Source: Gordonia polyisoprenivorans NBRC 16320 = JCM 10675 (GTDB taxonomy: Bacteria; Actinomycetota; Actinomycetes; Mycobacteriales; Mycobacteriaceae). From it: a stretch of DNA of 64,000 bases. The notes below the pieces were generated by a model. It was not told the origin of the DNA. It did not search any database and was given only the letters and a program-made list of their open reading frames with translations. Each line of letters begins with the position of its first letter. The first letter of the stretch is position 1. This document shows, in pieces, positions 8,388 through 17,185 of the stretch. The position numbers and the translations under genes are program-made. The DNA is taken from assembly GCF_000241325.1 (NCBI RefSeq), contig NZ_BAEI01000070.1:177790-241789 (forward strand), in the 5' to 3' direction.

Positions 8388-10667
8388 ATGTCCGATGTGA
8401 CCACCACCGAGGATTTCGCCGACTACGACGAAACCATCACCGAGGCCACCGCCGTCATCGACAACGGCAGCTTCGGTACCCGCACCATCCGCTTCGAGAC
8501 CGGACGCCTCGCCCTGCAGGCCGCCGGCTCGGTGACCGCCTACCTCGACGACGAGACCATGCTCCTGTCGACCACCGCGGCGTCCAAACACCCCAAGGAA
8601 CACTTCGACTTCTTCCCGCTCACCGTCGACGTCGAGGAGCGGATGTACGCCGCCGGGCGTATCCCCGGCTCGTTCTTCCGCCGCGAGGGCCGTCCGTCCA
8701 CCGATGCGATCCTGACCTGCCGGCTGATCGACCGTCCGCTGCGCCCGTCTTTCGTCGACGGTCTGCGTAACGAGATCCAGGTCGTGGTGACCGTGCTCTC
8801 GCTCGATCCCAAGGACCTCTACGACGTCGTCGCGATCAACGCCGCGTCGGCCTCCACCCAGCTCGCCGGGCTGCCCTTCTCCGGTCCCGTCGGCGGCGTG
8901 CGCGTCGCCCTCGTCCCGACCGAGGAGAACAAGGCAGGCCAGTGGGTCGCGTTCCCGACCGCCGAGCAGCTCGAGGGCGCGGTGTTCGACATGGTCGTCG
9001 CCGGTCGCATCGTTTCCGGCGAGGGTGATTCCGCCGACGTCGCGATCATGATGGTCGAGGCCGAGGCCACCGAGAACGTCATCGAGATCATCGCCGGTGG
9101 CGCTCAGGCGCCGACCGAGGCGATCGTCGCCGAGGGCCTCGAGGCCGCCAAGCCGTTCATCGCTCGCCTCTGTGAGGCGCAGAAGTCCCTCGCGGCGGCC
9201 GCCGCCAAGGAGACCGGCCAGTTCCCGCTGTTCCCGCCGTACGAGTCCGACGTCTTCGACGCCGTGTCGGCCGCCGCGAGCGAGAAGCTCGCTGCGGTCC
9301 TCTCGATCGCCGGCAAGCAGGAGCGCGACGACAAGACCGACGAGCTCAAGGAACAGATCCTCACCCAGCTCGCCGAGCAGTTCGAGGGCCGGGAGAAAGA
9401 AATCGGCGCGGCGTTCCGTTCGGTGACCAAAAAGCTTGTGCGCCAGCGCATCCTGACCGATCACTTCCGTATCGACGGACGCGGCATCACCGACATCCGC
9501 TCGCTCTCGGCCGAGGTCGCGGTGATCCCGCGGGCCCACGGCAGCGCCCTGTTCGAGCGCGGCGAGACCCAGATCCTGGGCGTCACCACCCTCGACATGG
9601 TCAAGATGGCCCAGCAGATCGACTCGCTGACCCCCGAGACCTCCAAGCGCTACATGCACCACTACAACTTCCCGCCGTACTCGACCGGTGAGACCGGTCG
9701 CGTCGGGTCGCCGAAGCGTCGCGAGATCGGCCACGGTGCGCTCGCCGAACGTGCGCTGGTGCCGGTGATCCCGAGCGTCGAGGAATTCCCGTACGCGATC
9801 CGCCAGGTCTCCGAGGCATTGAGCTCCAACGGCTCGACCTCGATGGGCTCGGTGTGTGCCTCCACCATGTCGTTGCTCAATGCCGGTGTGCCGCTGCGCG
9901 CCCCGGTCGCCGGCATCGCCATGGGTCTGGTGTCCGACACCATCGACGGCGAAACCCGTTACGTTGCACTGACCGACATCCTCGGCGCCGAGGATGCCTT
10001 CGGCGACATGGACTTCAAGGTCGCGGGCACCAAGGACTTCGTGACCGCGCTGCAGCTCGACACCAAGCTCGACGGCATCCCCAGCCAGGTTCTCGCCGGT
10101 GCGTTGACCCAGGCCAAGGACGCCCGGTTGACCATCCTCGACGTGATGGCCGAGGCGATCGACGAGCCCGATGAGATGAGCCCGTACGCGCCGCGGATCA
10201 CCACCATCAAGATCCCGATGGACAAGATCGGTGAACTGATCGGCCCCAAGGGCAAGACGATCAACACCATCACCGAGGAGACCGGCGCCAACATCTCCAT
10301 CGAGGACGACGGCACCGTGTTCATCGGTGCGTCCGACGGCGAGTCGGCACAGGCTGCGATCGACCGCGTCAACGCGATCGCCAATCCGCAGCTGCCCAAG
10401 GTGGGCGAGCGGTTCCTCGGCACCGTGGTCAAGACCACCGCGTTCGGTGCCTTCGTGTCGCTGCTGCCCGGCCGCGACGGCCTCGTGCACATCTCCAAGC
10501 TCGGTAAGGGCAAGCGCATCAACAAGGTCGAGGACGTGGTGAACGTCGGCTCCAAGTTGCAGGTGGAGATCGCCGACATCGACGAGCGCGGCAAGATCAG
10601 CCTCATCCCCGTCGACGACGACGCCAAGGCCGCACCGGCCGAGGAGAAGGCCTCCGCCGACGCCTGA
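8388..10667 (+). CDS. pnp: Polyribonucleotide nucleotidyltransferase (PNPase / GpsI)
   Basis: Phosphorolytic 3'-5' exoribonuclease. Two RNase PH domains (first about residues 30-240, second about 345-570 with HHYNFPPYSTGETGRVGSPKRREIGHGALAERAL), then a KH domain (IPMDKIGELIGPKGKTINTITEETGANI) and an S1 domain (GTVVKTTAFGAFVSLLPGRDGLVHIS). 759 residues, normal for actinobacteria. ATG 8388 is chosen because SDVTTTEDFADYDE matches the usual N-terminal region; the upstream open frame is low-complexity leader. The M16 protease gene that follows gpsI in M. tuberculosis is absent here. Confidence 0.97.
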   Translation: MSDVTTTEDFADYDETITEATAVIDNGSFGTRTIRFETGRLALQAAGSVTAYLDDETMLLSTTAASKHPKEHFDFFPLTVDVEERMYAAGRIPGSFFRREGRPSTDAILTCRLIDRPLRPSFVDGLRNEIQVVVTVLSLDPKDLYDVVAINAASASTQLAGLPFSGPVGGVRVALVPTEENKAGQWVAFPTAEQLEGAVFDMVVAGRIVSGEGDSADVAIMMVEAEATENVIEIIAGGAQAPTEAIVAEGLEAAKPFIARLCEAQKSLAAAAAKETGQFPLFPPYESDVFDAVSAAASEKLAAVLSIAGKQERDDKTDELKEQILTQLAEQFEGREKEIGAAFRSVTKKLVRQRILTDHFRIDGRGITDIRSLSAEVAVIPRAHGSALFERGETQILGVTTLDMVKMAQQIDSLTPETSKRYMHHYNFPPYSTGETGRVGSPKRREIGHGALAERALVPVIPSVEEFPYAIRQVSEALSSNGSTSMGSVCASTMSLLNAGVPLRAPVAGIAMGLVSDTIDGETRYVALTDILGAEDAFGDMDFKVAGTKDFVTALQLDTKLDGIPSQVLAGALTQAKDARLTILDVMAEAIDEPDEMSPYAPRITTIKIPMDKIGELIGPKGKTINTITEETGANISIEDDGTVFIGASDGESAQAAIDRVNAIANPQLPKVGERFLGTVVKTTAFGAFVSLLPGRDGLVHISKLGKGKRINKVEDVVNVGSKLQVEIADIDERGKISLIPVDDDAKAAPAEEKASADA

Positions 10668-10684
10668 TCGTCGACTCGGTTCCC

Positions 10685-10718
10685 CGGCCCGTTCCCGCTT
10701 CGGCGGGGGCGGGCCGGT
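10685..10718 (+). terminator. Terminator hairpin after pnp
   Basis: Fifteen-base arms (10685-10699 and 10704-10718) with two G-U pairs closing a TTCG tetraloop, 18 bases after the pnp stop. UUCG loops on GC stems are exceptionally stable. Only a weak T-containing tail follows. Confidence 0.75.
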
Positions 10719-10786
10719 GTCGTCGGTGCTGGTATGTCGTGGATGCCACTCACAGGCTCTACGAGTGTGTCAGTAGCCTGGCGGGC

Positions 10787-11554
10787 GTGTGCTTGATCCT
10801 GTTCGCCCTCGAGGTCGACCCGAATTATCGCCTCGTCCTCGCCGCCAACCGTGACGAGTTCCATCGTCGGCGCAGCGCCGCGGTACACCGGTGGGACGAT
10901 CTGCCGGTGATCGGTGGACGTGACCTCGAGGCGGGTGGTACCTGGCTCGGCCTCGCTCCCGACAAGTACCGGTTGGCCGCGGTGACCAACGTGCGGGACG
11001 GGATCGCACAACCGCAGCCGGACAAGCGATCTCGCGGTGGACTACCCGTCGACTTCGTGACCGGCACGGGCAGTGCCGCCGACGCTGCGGCAGCCCTCGT
11101 GGAGACCGCCGACCGGTATGCCCCGGTGAACCTACTCGTCGACGACGGAGCCGAGATGTGGTGGGCCACCAACCATCTCGAACCCCGTGCCGTGCGGGTG
11201 GAGCCGGGAATCCACGGATTGTCCAACGGCGCACTCGACGAACCGTGGCCGAAGGTGACGGCGGGGACGGCCATGCTGCGCGACGCGCTGACGTCATCGG
11301 TCCCGTCGTCGTCCGACCCCGAAGCACTGCTCGACGCCCTGCACGACACCACCGTCGCCGAGGACGCTGCGCTCCCGCACACGGGTGTTCCGCTCGACAA
11401 CGAGCGCGCCCTGTCGGCCATATTCGTCGACATGGGGGAGTACGGCACCCGGGCCGGCACAGTGGTTCGGATCGACTCCGCCGGCCACGGCGACATCACC
11501 GAACGTCGCTACACCCCCGACCAAGGTCCCTCCACCGTGGCCATCAGCGTCTGA
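10787..11554 (+). CDS. NRDE / TANGO2 family protein
   Basis: Member of the family named for its Asn-Arg-Asp-Glu motif, seen here as LAANRDEFHRRRSAA at about residues 20-34. GTG 10787 gives an N-terminus Met-Cys-Leu-Ile-Leu-Phe; a cysteine directly after the initiator is a family hallmark consistent with an Ntn-hydrolase-like fold, which decides the start over the upstream ATG at 10739. Further motifs are GGTWLGL, GLSNGALDEPWPK and YGTRAGTVV. 255 residues, normal. Human TANGO2 relatives are linked to heme and lipid handling; the bacterial substrate is not known. Monocistronic behind the pnp terminator. Confidence 0.88.
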   Translation: MCLILFALEVDPNYRLVLAANRDEFHRRRSAAVHRWDDLPVIGGRDLEAGGTWLGLAPDKYRLAAVTNVRDGIAQPQPDKRSRGGLPVDFVTGTGSAADAAAALVETADRYAPVNLLVDDGAEMWWATNHLEPRAVRVEPGIHGLSNGALDEPWPKVTAGTAMLRDALTSSVPSSSDPEALLDALHDTTVAEDAALPHTGVPLDNERALSAIFVDMGEYGTRAGTVVRIDSAGHGDITERRYTPDQGPSTVAISV

Positions 11555-11656
11555 TCGTCCACCGCATTGTGCCGTGCTCGCCATCACCAGGGGCAGGGAG
11601 GCCATTGGAGGCGTTGTGACGCAGCCGGTTCCCTGGATTCGGCTATCGTCGTGGAG

Positions 11657-11731
11657 GTGGGTGACGAGAGACACCGTGCAGCGGCCGCGGAGGAGCAACC
11701 GCTGCCCCTGTTCGTCCTCATCCGGGGGTAG
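11657..11731 (+). CDS. Possible leaderless 24-residue peptide ORF
   Basis: TATCGT at 11644-11649 is seven bases before GTG 11657, the spacing of a leaderless start, and the frame runs 25 codons to TAG. The peptide (MGDERHRAAAEEQPLPLFVLIRG) has no known motif. It precedes the Cys-rich frame at 11766. It rests on promoter-like geometry alone and may be chance. Confidence 0.2.
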   Translation: MGDERHRAAAAEEQPLPLFVLIRG

Positions 11732-11765
11732 CGGGCAGGGGCGTTGATCCCCTGGAGGCTCAGCC

Positions 11766-12106
11766 TTGTCCCGTACCGATGCTCACGCGCCGCTCGCCGT
11801 CCGCCTGCATCGCGGCGAACTCGCCGCCTTTGCCGAGCATGACCATTCGAGCGCGGAGTGTGACCTGCCTGCTCGTCCGCCCGTCGATCCCGTGTCGGCC
11901 CGCACCGCGTGCCAGTGGGTGTGGCGCTACTGCGGTGTCCACGTCTGCTCGTGTTCTCTGTGCCACGCCGGCGACCACGCACGTCGTCGCAATCGTGTGG
12001 TGCGCAGGCAGAGTCGGCGTCGTCTCGATGAGGCGCTCAAGGAATGGCGCGCTGGGGGGGTGTCGGCGTCGACGATGTCACCGCACCGAGATGGCGGCGC
12101 GAGTAG
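11766..12106 (+). CDS. Candidate small cysteine/arginine-rich protein, frame uncertain at a G7 tract
   Basis: TTG 11766 follows a strong GGAGG site at a good distance. For about 95 codons the frame has the high-GC third positions of real genes and encodes WVWRYCGVHVCSCSLCHAGDH, a Cys/His cluster that could bind metal, then a basic helix RRRLDEALKEWRAG. At about 12055 a run of seven G occurs. In the present sequence the frame stays open into the antisense of ald (to 12479); one more G would end it at TAG 12106, before the shared terminator. I give that shorter end. Function unknown; expression unproven. Confidence 0.35.
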
Positions 12107-12121
12107 CGTTCGGTCGCACCT

Positions 12122-12180
12122 GGTCTCACGCCGACGCCTGCGCCCCATCGAGGGAGCGCAGGCGTCGGTGTGCCGAGACC
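12122..12180. terminator. Strong bidirectional hairpin at the end of ald
   Basis: A 17-base stem (12127-12143 with 12156-12172, one G-U pair) is extended by outer GGTCTC/GAGACC bases. It lies 15 bases past the ald stop on the minus strand and past the candidate small gene on the plus strand, so it can serve both. Confidence 0.75.
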
Positions 12181-12194
12181 GGGTGGTGATCTCC

Positions 12195-13310
12195 TCAGTG
12201 CGCGGCGAACGGATTCGCGGTGACCGGGATGTCCAGGGCGGCACCGACTTCCGGGGTGAAGAGGTGTCCGTCGTGGGTCGACAGTCCGGCGGCCAGCGAG
12301 GCGTCGTCGCGGCAGGCCGCCTCCCATCCCTTGTCGGCCAGGCGCAGCACGTAGGGCAGGGTGGCGCCGGTGAGGGCCTGGGTCGAGGTGCGCGCAACCG
12401 TGCCGGGCATGTTGGCCACGCAGTAGAAGACGCTGTCGTGCACGGTGAAGGTCGGATCGTCGTGGGTGGTGGGGCGTGAATCCTCGAAGCAGCCGCCCTG
12501 ATCGATCGCGATGTCGACCAGCACCGAGCCCGGCTTCATCTGTGCGACAAGGCTGTTGGGTACCAGGACCGGCGCCTTGGCGCCCGGGACGAGAACCGCG
12601 CCGATGACCAGATCGGCCTGCTTGATCGCCTCGGCCAGGGCCAGAGACGTCGAGTAACGAGTGTGCACCCGACCACCGAAGCGTGCGTCGATCGCGCGCA
12701 GCTTGGTGATGTCGAGATCGAAGACGGTGACCTGGGCGCCCATGCCCATGGCGATGGTCGCCGCGTTGACGCCGCTGACCCCACCGCCGATGACGACGAC
12801 GTCGGCCGGTTCGGTTCCGGGAACGCCGCCCATGAGAACTCCGCGGCCACCTTCGGACCGCATCAGGTGGTACGCGCCGACCTGCGGGGCGAGCCGGCCC
12901 GCGACCTCACTCATCGGGGCCAGCAACGGGAGCGAGCCGTCGGCGGCGCGAACGGTCTCGTAGGCGATCGAGGTGGTCTTCGACGCGAGCAGCGCATCGG
13001 TGCACGGACGGCTGGCGGCGAGGTGCAGGTAGGTGAACAGGGTCTGCCCGGCACGCATTCGCGGGTATTCGGCGGCGATGGGCTCCTTGACCTTGAGGAT
13101 CATCTCGGCCTGATCCCAGACCTGGTCGGCGGTCGAGAGGATCTGCGCCCCGGCCTCCTTGAAGTCGTTGTCGGCGATCGCCGAACCGAGTCCGGCACCG
13201 GCCTCGACGACCACCTCGTGGCCGCGATGGGTCAGCTCGGCGACTCCGGCCGGGGTGGCGGCGACGCGGTACTCGTTGTTCTTGATCTCGGTGGGGATAC
13301 CGATACGCAT
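12195..13310 (-). CDS. ald: Alanine dehydrogenase
   Basis: NAD-dependent interconversion of L-alanine with pyruvate and ammonia. N-terminus MRIGIPTEIKNNEYRVAATPAG, the nucleotide-binding block VVIGGGVSGVNAATIAMGMGAQVTVFDLD, and SVLVDIAIDQGGCFEDSRPTTH are all characteristic. 371 residues, the length of the M. tuberculosis enzyme (Rv2780). ATG 13310 has an AAGGAG ribosome site nine bases upstream; the longer frame is rejected. Divergent from aldR, its expected regulator, across a 192-base AT-rich gap. In mycobacteria ald is induced by alanine and low oxygen. Confidence 0.97.
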   Translation of the reverse strand: MRIGIPTEIKNNEYRVAATPAGVAELTHRGHEVVVEAGAGLGSAIADNDFKEAGAQILSTADQVWDQAEMILKVKEPIAAEYPRMRAGQTLFTYLHLAASRPCTDALLASKTTSIAYETVRAADGSLPLLAPMSEVAGRLAPQVGAYHLMRSEGGRGVLMGGVPGTEPADVVVIGGGVSGVNAATIAMGMGAQVTVFDLDITKLRAIDARFGGRVHTRYSTSLALAEAIKQADLVIGAVLVPGAKAPVLVPNSLVAQMKPGSVLVDIAIDQGGCFEDSRPTTHDDPTFTVHDSVFYCVANMPGTVARTSTQALTGATLPYVLRLADKGWEAACRDDASLAAGLSTHDGHLFTPEVGAALDIPVTANPFAAH

Positions 13311-13387
13311 GACGGGTTCTCCTTGACGGGTGGTGGTCTGTGGCGCCGACGGTGATGGACGTCGACCAGGAATGCTCATGGCTGAAT

Positions 13388-13425
13388 GTTCCTCGATGAA
13401 CTAGCCTTAAGAGTGAAGTAACTTC
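13388..13425. promoter_or_regulatory. Probable AldR operators between ald and aldR
   Basis: The AT-rich centre of the divergent gap holds two short inverted repeats: GTTC-N6-GAAC at 13388-13401 and GAAGTAACTTC at 13415-13425. Lrp/AsnC regulators, including mycobacterial AldR, bind several such imperfect palindromes in the ald-aldR gap. Position and symmetry are seen; binding is inferred. Confidence 0.45.
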
Positions 13426-13502
13426 GAAATCGACACAAGAGACATGAATATGATTCTCGAACTCGTCGGTATGGCGAAGATCCATCGACCAGGAGGTATC
13501 TG

Positions 13503-13982
13503 ATGCCCGGCTCGCCGAAGGATGTTCGGCCACAGCTCGACGAGGTCGATCGTCAATTGCTGCGGCACCTGCAGACCGATGCCCGGGTGACCAACAGCGA
13601 CCTCGCCGCGCGCGTCGGGATCGCCGCATCGACCTGCCACGGTCGGGTCCGTCGACTGCGGGATCTCGGCGTCATCCGCGGGTTCTTCGCCGATGTCGAT
13701 CCCGCGGCGGTGGGTCGTCCGCTGCGTGCGATGGTCGCGGTCAGCCTGCAATCGGATGCCCGCGGTCAGATCCGGAAGTTCGTCGGTGAGATCACCGGCC
13801 ACGACGAGGTGATCGACGTGTTCTTCCTCGCCGGCTCCGACGACTACCTGCTGCACGTCGCGACCGCCGACACCGAGGAACTGCGTCGCTTCGTGGAGAT
13901 GCTCAACGCCCGCCGAGAGGTCGCGGGCACGACGACGTCGCTGGTGTTCGACCACCGACGCGGCGACGCGCCGATCTACTGA
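13503..13982 (+). CDS. aldR: Lrp/AsnC-family regulator AldR
   Basis: Amino-acid-responsive transcription factor, expected to control the divergent ald. N-terminal winged helix (about residues 12-55, LDEVDRQLLRHLQTDARVTNSDLAARVGI) and C-terminal RAM effector domain (AMVAVSLQSDARGQIRKFVGEITGHDEVIDVFFLAGSDDYLLHV). 159 residues, typical. ATG 13503 is preceded by AGGAGG at the right distance. Adjacency to ald as in M. tuberculosis (Rv2779c) supports the name. Confidence 0.93.
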   Translation: MPGSPKDVRPQLDEVDRQLLRHLQTDARVTNSDLAARVGIAASTCHGRVRRLRDLGVIRGFFADVDPAAVGRPLRAMVAVSLQSDARGQIRKFVGEITGHDEVIDVFFLAGSDDYLLHVATADTEELRRFVEMLNARREVAGTTTSLVFDHRRGDAPIY

Positions 13983-14118
13983 CCTGGTCTGCGCACCCTG
14001 ATTCGATGTCCACGTCCACCGGCCGTGGCGCCTGCGGGCGGGCACGTCGACGCGTCCCCATAGACTTGGTGCGGGACCAATCGGGTCGTACGCGGCAACC
14101 CGTCGAGGAAAGGCTGAC

Positions 14119-14871
14119 ATGGCGCAGGGCATCAGGGTTGGGGTCTTCGGCTCCAACGGCAAGGTCGGCAGGGCGATCGTGTCGGGCATCGAGGCGGCCG
14201 ACGACCTCACCTATACCGCCGGCGTCGACAAGGGCGACGCCCCGGAGTTCTTCACCGACACCGACACTCAGGTCGTTGTCGACTTCACCCACCCCGATGT
14301 GGTGATGGACAACCTGAAGTTCCTCATCGGCAACGGGATTCACGCCGTGGTCGGAACGACCGGCTTCACCGACGAGCGCCTCGCACAGGTACGCGAATGG
14401 CTCGCCGAGGCACCCGGTGTGGGGGTGCTCATCGCGCCGAACTTCGCGATCGGTGCGGTCCTGTGCATGCGCTTCGCCCAACAGGCGGCCCGCTTCTACG
14501 ACTCCGTCGAGGTGATCGAACTGCATCACGCGGCCAAGGCCGACGCGCCCTCGGGCACCGCCTATCGCACCGCGTCGTTGATCGCCGAGGCCCGTGCGGC
14601 CGCCGGCGTCGGCCCCAGTCCCGACGCCACGACCGCCGAACTCGACGGCGCGCGCGGTGCCGAGGTCGACGGTGTGCGCGTGCACTCGGTGCGCCTCGCC
14701 GGCCTCGTCGCCCATCAGGAGGTCCTGCTCGGCACCGAGGGCGAGACCCTGACCATTCGCCACGACTCGCTGGATCGCACGTCGTTCGTCCCGGGTGTGC
14801 TGCTCGGCGTCCGCAGCATCGGCGAGCGGCCGGGTCTGACCGTCGGTCTCGACGACCTCATGGACCTGTAG
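14119..14871 (+). CDS. dapB: 4-hydroxy-tetrahydrodipicolinate reductase
   Basis: Second step of the diaminopimelate/lysine branch, using NAD(P)H; it supplies cell-wall cross-links. N-terminal dinucleotide motif VGVFGSNGKVGRAI, the family signature ELHHAAKADAPSGTA with the catalytic His and Lys, and C-terminal GVLLGVRSIGERPGLTVGLDDLMDL. 250 residues. ATG 14119 has GAGGAAAGG upstream. Followed after 11 bases by a small membrane protein, as in M. tuberculosis (Rv2773c-Rv2772c). Confidence 0.97.
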   Translation: MAQGIRVGVFGSNGKVGRAIVSGIEAADDLTYTAGVDKGDAPEFFTDTDTQVVVDFTHPDVVMDNLKFLIGNGIHAVVGTTGFTDERLAQVREWLAEAPGVGVLIAPNFAIGAVLCMRFAQQAARFYDSVEVIELHHAAKADAPSGTAYRTASLIAEARAAAGVGPSPDATTAELDGARGAEVDGVRVHSVRLAGLVAHQEVLLGTEGETLTIRHDSLDRTSFVPGVLLGVRSIGERPGLTVGLDDLMDL

Positions 14872-14882
14872 GGGCGCCGCTC

Positions 14883-15425
14883 ATGGCTCCCGACCCCGAT
14901 CCGTCCCGTCCCGATCCGACCGGATCGGATGCGGACCAGTCGTCCGCCCGGTCGAAGAAGGTCCGCGAGCGCGACGCCCGTCCGATCGTGTGGATGATCG
15001 CCTTCCTGGTCATCGCGATGTGCGTGTACTTCGTGCTGCTCGGGCAGCGTGGCGTCGACCTGATCACCAGCGGGACCGCGGCCGGCATCGGCATCGGGAT
15101 CGGCGTGCTGATCCTGCCGTTCCTGGGGATCTGGATGATCGTGGCCACCTTACGGGCCGGTATCGAGCATCAGCGATTGGCGCGCGCGATCGCCGAGGAG
15201 GGGCGGGAGCTCGACGTCTCCGACATGCCGCGCCGACCGTCCGGCCGCATCGAACGCGATGCGGCCGACGCGCTGTTCGCGCAGGTTCGTCAGGAGTGGG
15301 AGGCCGACCCGAATGACTGGCGCAACACCTACCGCATCGCCCGCGCCTATGACTACGCCGGGGACCGGAGTCGCGCCCGGGAAATGATGAAACGTGCTGT
15401 CGCGCAGTACCGTGGGCGGGCGTGA
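14883..15425 (+). CDS. Small membrane protein downstream of dapB, function unknown
   Basis: 180 residues: acidic, Pro/Asp-rich N-terminus, two transmembrane helices (about residues 38-58 and 66-90), then a soluble helical part ending in WRNTYRIARAYDYAGDRSRAREMMKRA, which resembles a single TPR-like helix pair. ATG 14883 follows dapB by 11 bases, and the stop overlaps the next gene (TGATG), so the three are probably co-transcribed. Matches the position and layout of M. tuberculosis Rv2772c. No enzymatic motif. Confidence 0.8.
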   Translation: MAPDPDPSRPDPTGSDADQSSARSKKVRERDARPIVWMIAFLVIAMCVYFVLLGQRGVDLITSGTAAGIGIGIGVLILPFLGIWMIVATLRAGIEHQRLARAIAEEGRELDVSDMPRRPSGRIERDAADALFAQVRQEWEADPNDWRNTYRIARAYDYAGDRSRAREMMKRAVAQYRGRA

Positions 15426-15880
15426 TGGCAACACTGCTGATCGTGCACCACACCCCGTCGCCGCACTGTCAGGCGATGTTCGAGGCGGTCGTGTCGGGCG
15501 CCACCGACCCCGAGATCACCGGTGTCGAGGTCGTGCGCCGCGCCGCGCTGTCGGTGTCGGCCAGCGACTTTCTCGACGCGGACGGTTACGTATTGGGGAG
15601 CCCGGCGAACCTCGGCTCGATCTCGGGTGCTCTCAAGCACGCCTTCGACGGTTCGTACTACCAGATCCTCGATTCGACGCGGGGCCGACCGTTCGGGCTG
15701 TACCTGCACGGCAACGAGGGCACCGAGGGGGCGCAAGCCGCCGTCGACCGGATCACCGCCGGACTGGGCTGGACGAAGGCCGCCGAGTACGTCATCGCGT
15801 CGAACAAGCCCGACAAGGCGGTGCTCGAGGCGTGCTGGGAACTCGGGGCCACAGTGGCCGCCGGGATCATGGAGAGCTGA
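15425..15880 (+). CDS. Flavodoxin-fold NAD(P)H-dependent FMN protein
   Basis: 151 residues with a Rossmann-like flavodoxin pattern: N-terminal LLIVHHTPSPHCQAMFEAVVSGA phosphate loop, DGYVLGSPANLGSISGALKHAFDG for the flavin-facing loop, and GLYLHGNEGTEGAQAA. This is the pattern of small FMN-dependent oxidoreductases. ATG 15425 overlaps the upstream stop; GTG 15422 is possible. The partner substrate is unknown. M. tuberculosis has a similar gene here (Rv2771c). Confidence 0.8.
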   Translation: MATLLIVHHTPSPHCQAMFEAVVSGATDPEITGVEVVRRAALSVSASDFLDADGYVLGSPANLGSISGALKHAFDGSYYQILDSTRGRPFGLYLHGNEGTEGAQAAVDRITAGLGWTKAAEYVIASNKPDKAVLEACWELGATVAAGIMES

Positions 15881-15910
15881 GAGCCCCTCGTTGCGCCGCT
15901 ATTCATAGGT

Positions 15911-17133
15911 ATGCCTAAGCTCATGTCCATGTCGAGAACTTTGCGCAGTTCGTGGCTAGGTCGAGTGTTCACGTCGATGGTGTGCCTCGGGGCGGTCGTC
16001 GTGGGTTCCGGTGTGGTGGCGGGTGAGGCACGGCCCGAGCCCGCGCCGGACCTGGCTGTCGAGACGGTCACCGGTGGTCTGCGGATTCCGTGGGAGGTGG
16101 TGGCGGCGCCGGACGGAACCATCCTCACCAACGAACGGTCGGGAAGGTTCGTGGCCGTCGCGCCCGACGGCCGCGCACACACGGTGCGGGCAGACCTGTC
16201 GACCCTGTTCGTCACCGGCGAGGCCGGACTGATGGGAATGGCGCTGGATCCGGGCTTCGCCACCAACCGACGCCTCTACACCTGCCAGTCGGAGGTGACC
16301 GCACCGACCGGGCGGATCACCGCTCCGCCGTCACTCATCCGGTCGCCACTGCCCTGGCCCAACACCGGTCAGGTGAACAGCGTCGTCGCCTGGGCGTGGC
16401 GCCCGACTGGTCGGCGCTGACGCGGGAACGCACCGTGCTGTCCGGCATCCCGCTCACGATGGCCGGGCGCGAAGCCGGGTGCGGTGTCACCGCAGCCCCC
16501 GACGGCACACTCTGGATCGGCACCGGCGACACCGGACTGCCGACCGTCTCCCAGGATCGATCCTCGTTGGGCGGCAAGGTCTTGCACATCAACGCCGACG
16601 GCAGCCCGGCAGCCGGCAATCCCGACGCCGCCAGCCCGATCTTCACCCTCGGCCATCGCAACGTTCAGAACATCGCCCTGGGTCCGGCGGGGCGCGTGTA
16701 CTCCATCGAGCAGGGCACGCATGTCGACGACGAGCTCAATCTCCTCACCGCCGGCGGCAACTACGGTTTCCGCCCCGACAAGCGAATTCCCCTCAACGAC
16801 GAGGACGCGGTGATGACCGATCCCCGCGTACCGGGTGCGATCGGTCCGGTGTGGAAGTCGGGTGCGCCGACGGTCGCGCCGCCCGCCATCACCTTTCTCC
16901 CCGATTCCGGTTGGGGACAGTGGAACGGTGCCCTGGTGATCTCCGCGCTCAAGGGCAAGCGACTGATCCTCGTGCAGCTCTCCGACGATGGACGGCGGGT
17001 CGTGCGAACAGCCGACGCACTCGACGGTGAGTACGGCAGGCTGCGCGGGACGACGATCGCCGCCGACGGGTCGTTGCTGCTGCTCACCAACAACGGCACG
17101 GACGACAAGATCCTGCGGGTTCGGCCGAGCTGA
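15911..17133 (+). pseudogene. PQQ-type (soluble glucose dehydrogenase-like) sugar dehydrogenase, single frameshift
   Basis: Secreted six-bladed propeller dehydrogenase family. The 5' part (15911-16420) has a signal peptide with a hydrophobic core (VFTSMVCLGAVVVGSGVV) and blade motifs LRIPWEVVAAPDGTILTNERSG and GLMGMALDPGFATNRRLYTC. The 3' part lies in another frame to 17133, with GCGVTAAPDGTLWIGTGDTG, GKVLHINADGSPAAGNP, GHRNVQNIALGPAGRVYSIEQG and DELNLLTAGGNYGF. The frames join cleanly near 16399: loss of one base after the Trp codon would turn a plausible VVAWRVAPDW into the present sequence. No other damage is seen, so recent inactivation or a sequencing error are both possible. Confidence 0.8.
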
Positions 17134-17185
17134 TCGGCGCGCCGGGACAGGTTCACCCATGCCGGGTTCACCTACACTGGCTCCC

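Noticed and set aside
8376..10490. 704-codon minus-strand frame opposite pnp
   Set aside because: Exact antisense of a canonical PNPase; composition is Gly/Asp/Leu/Arg shadow sequence with no family motif.
12107..12479. Extension of the Cys-rich frame into ald
   Set aside because: Beyond about 12110 the frame passes through the ald terminator and the antisense of ald, with no coding signal of its own.
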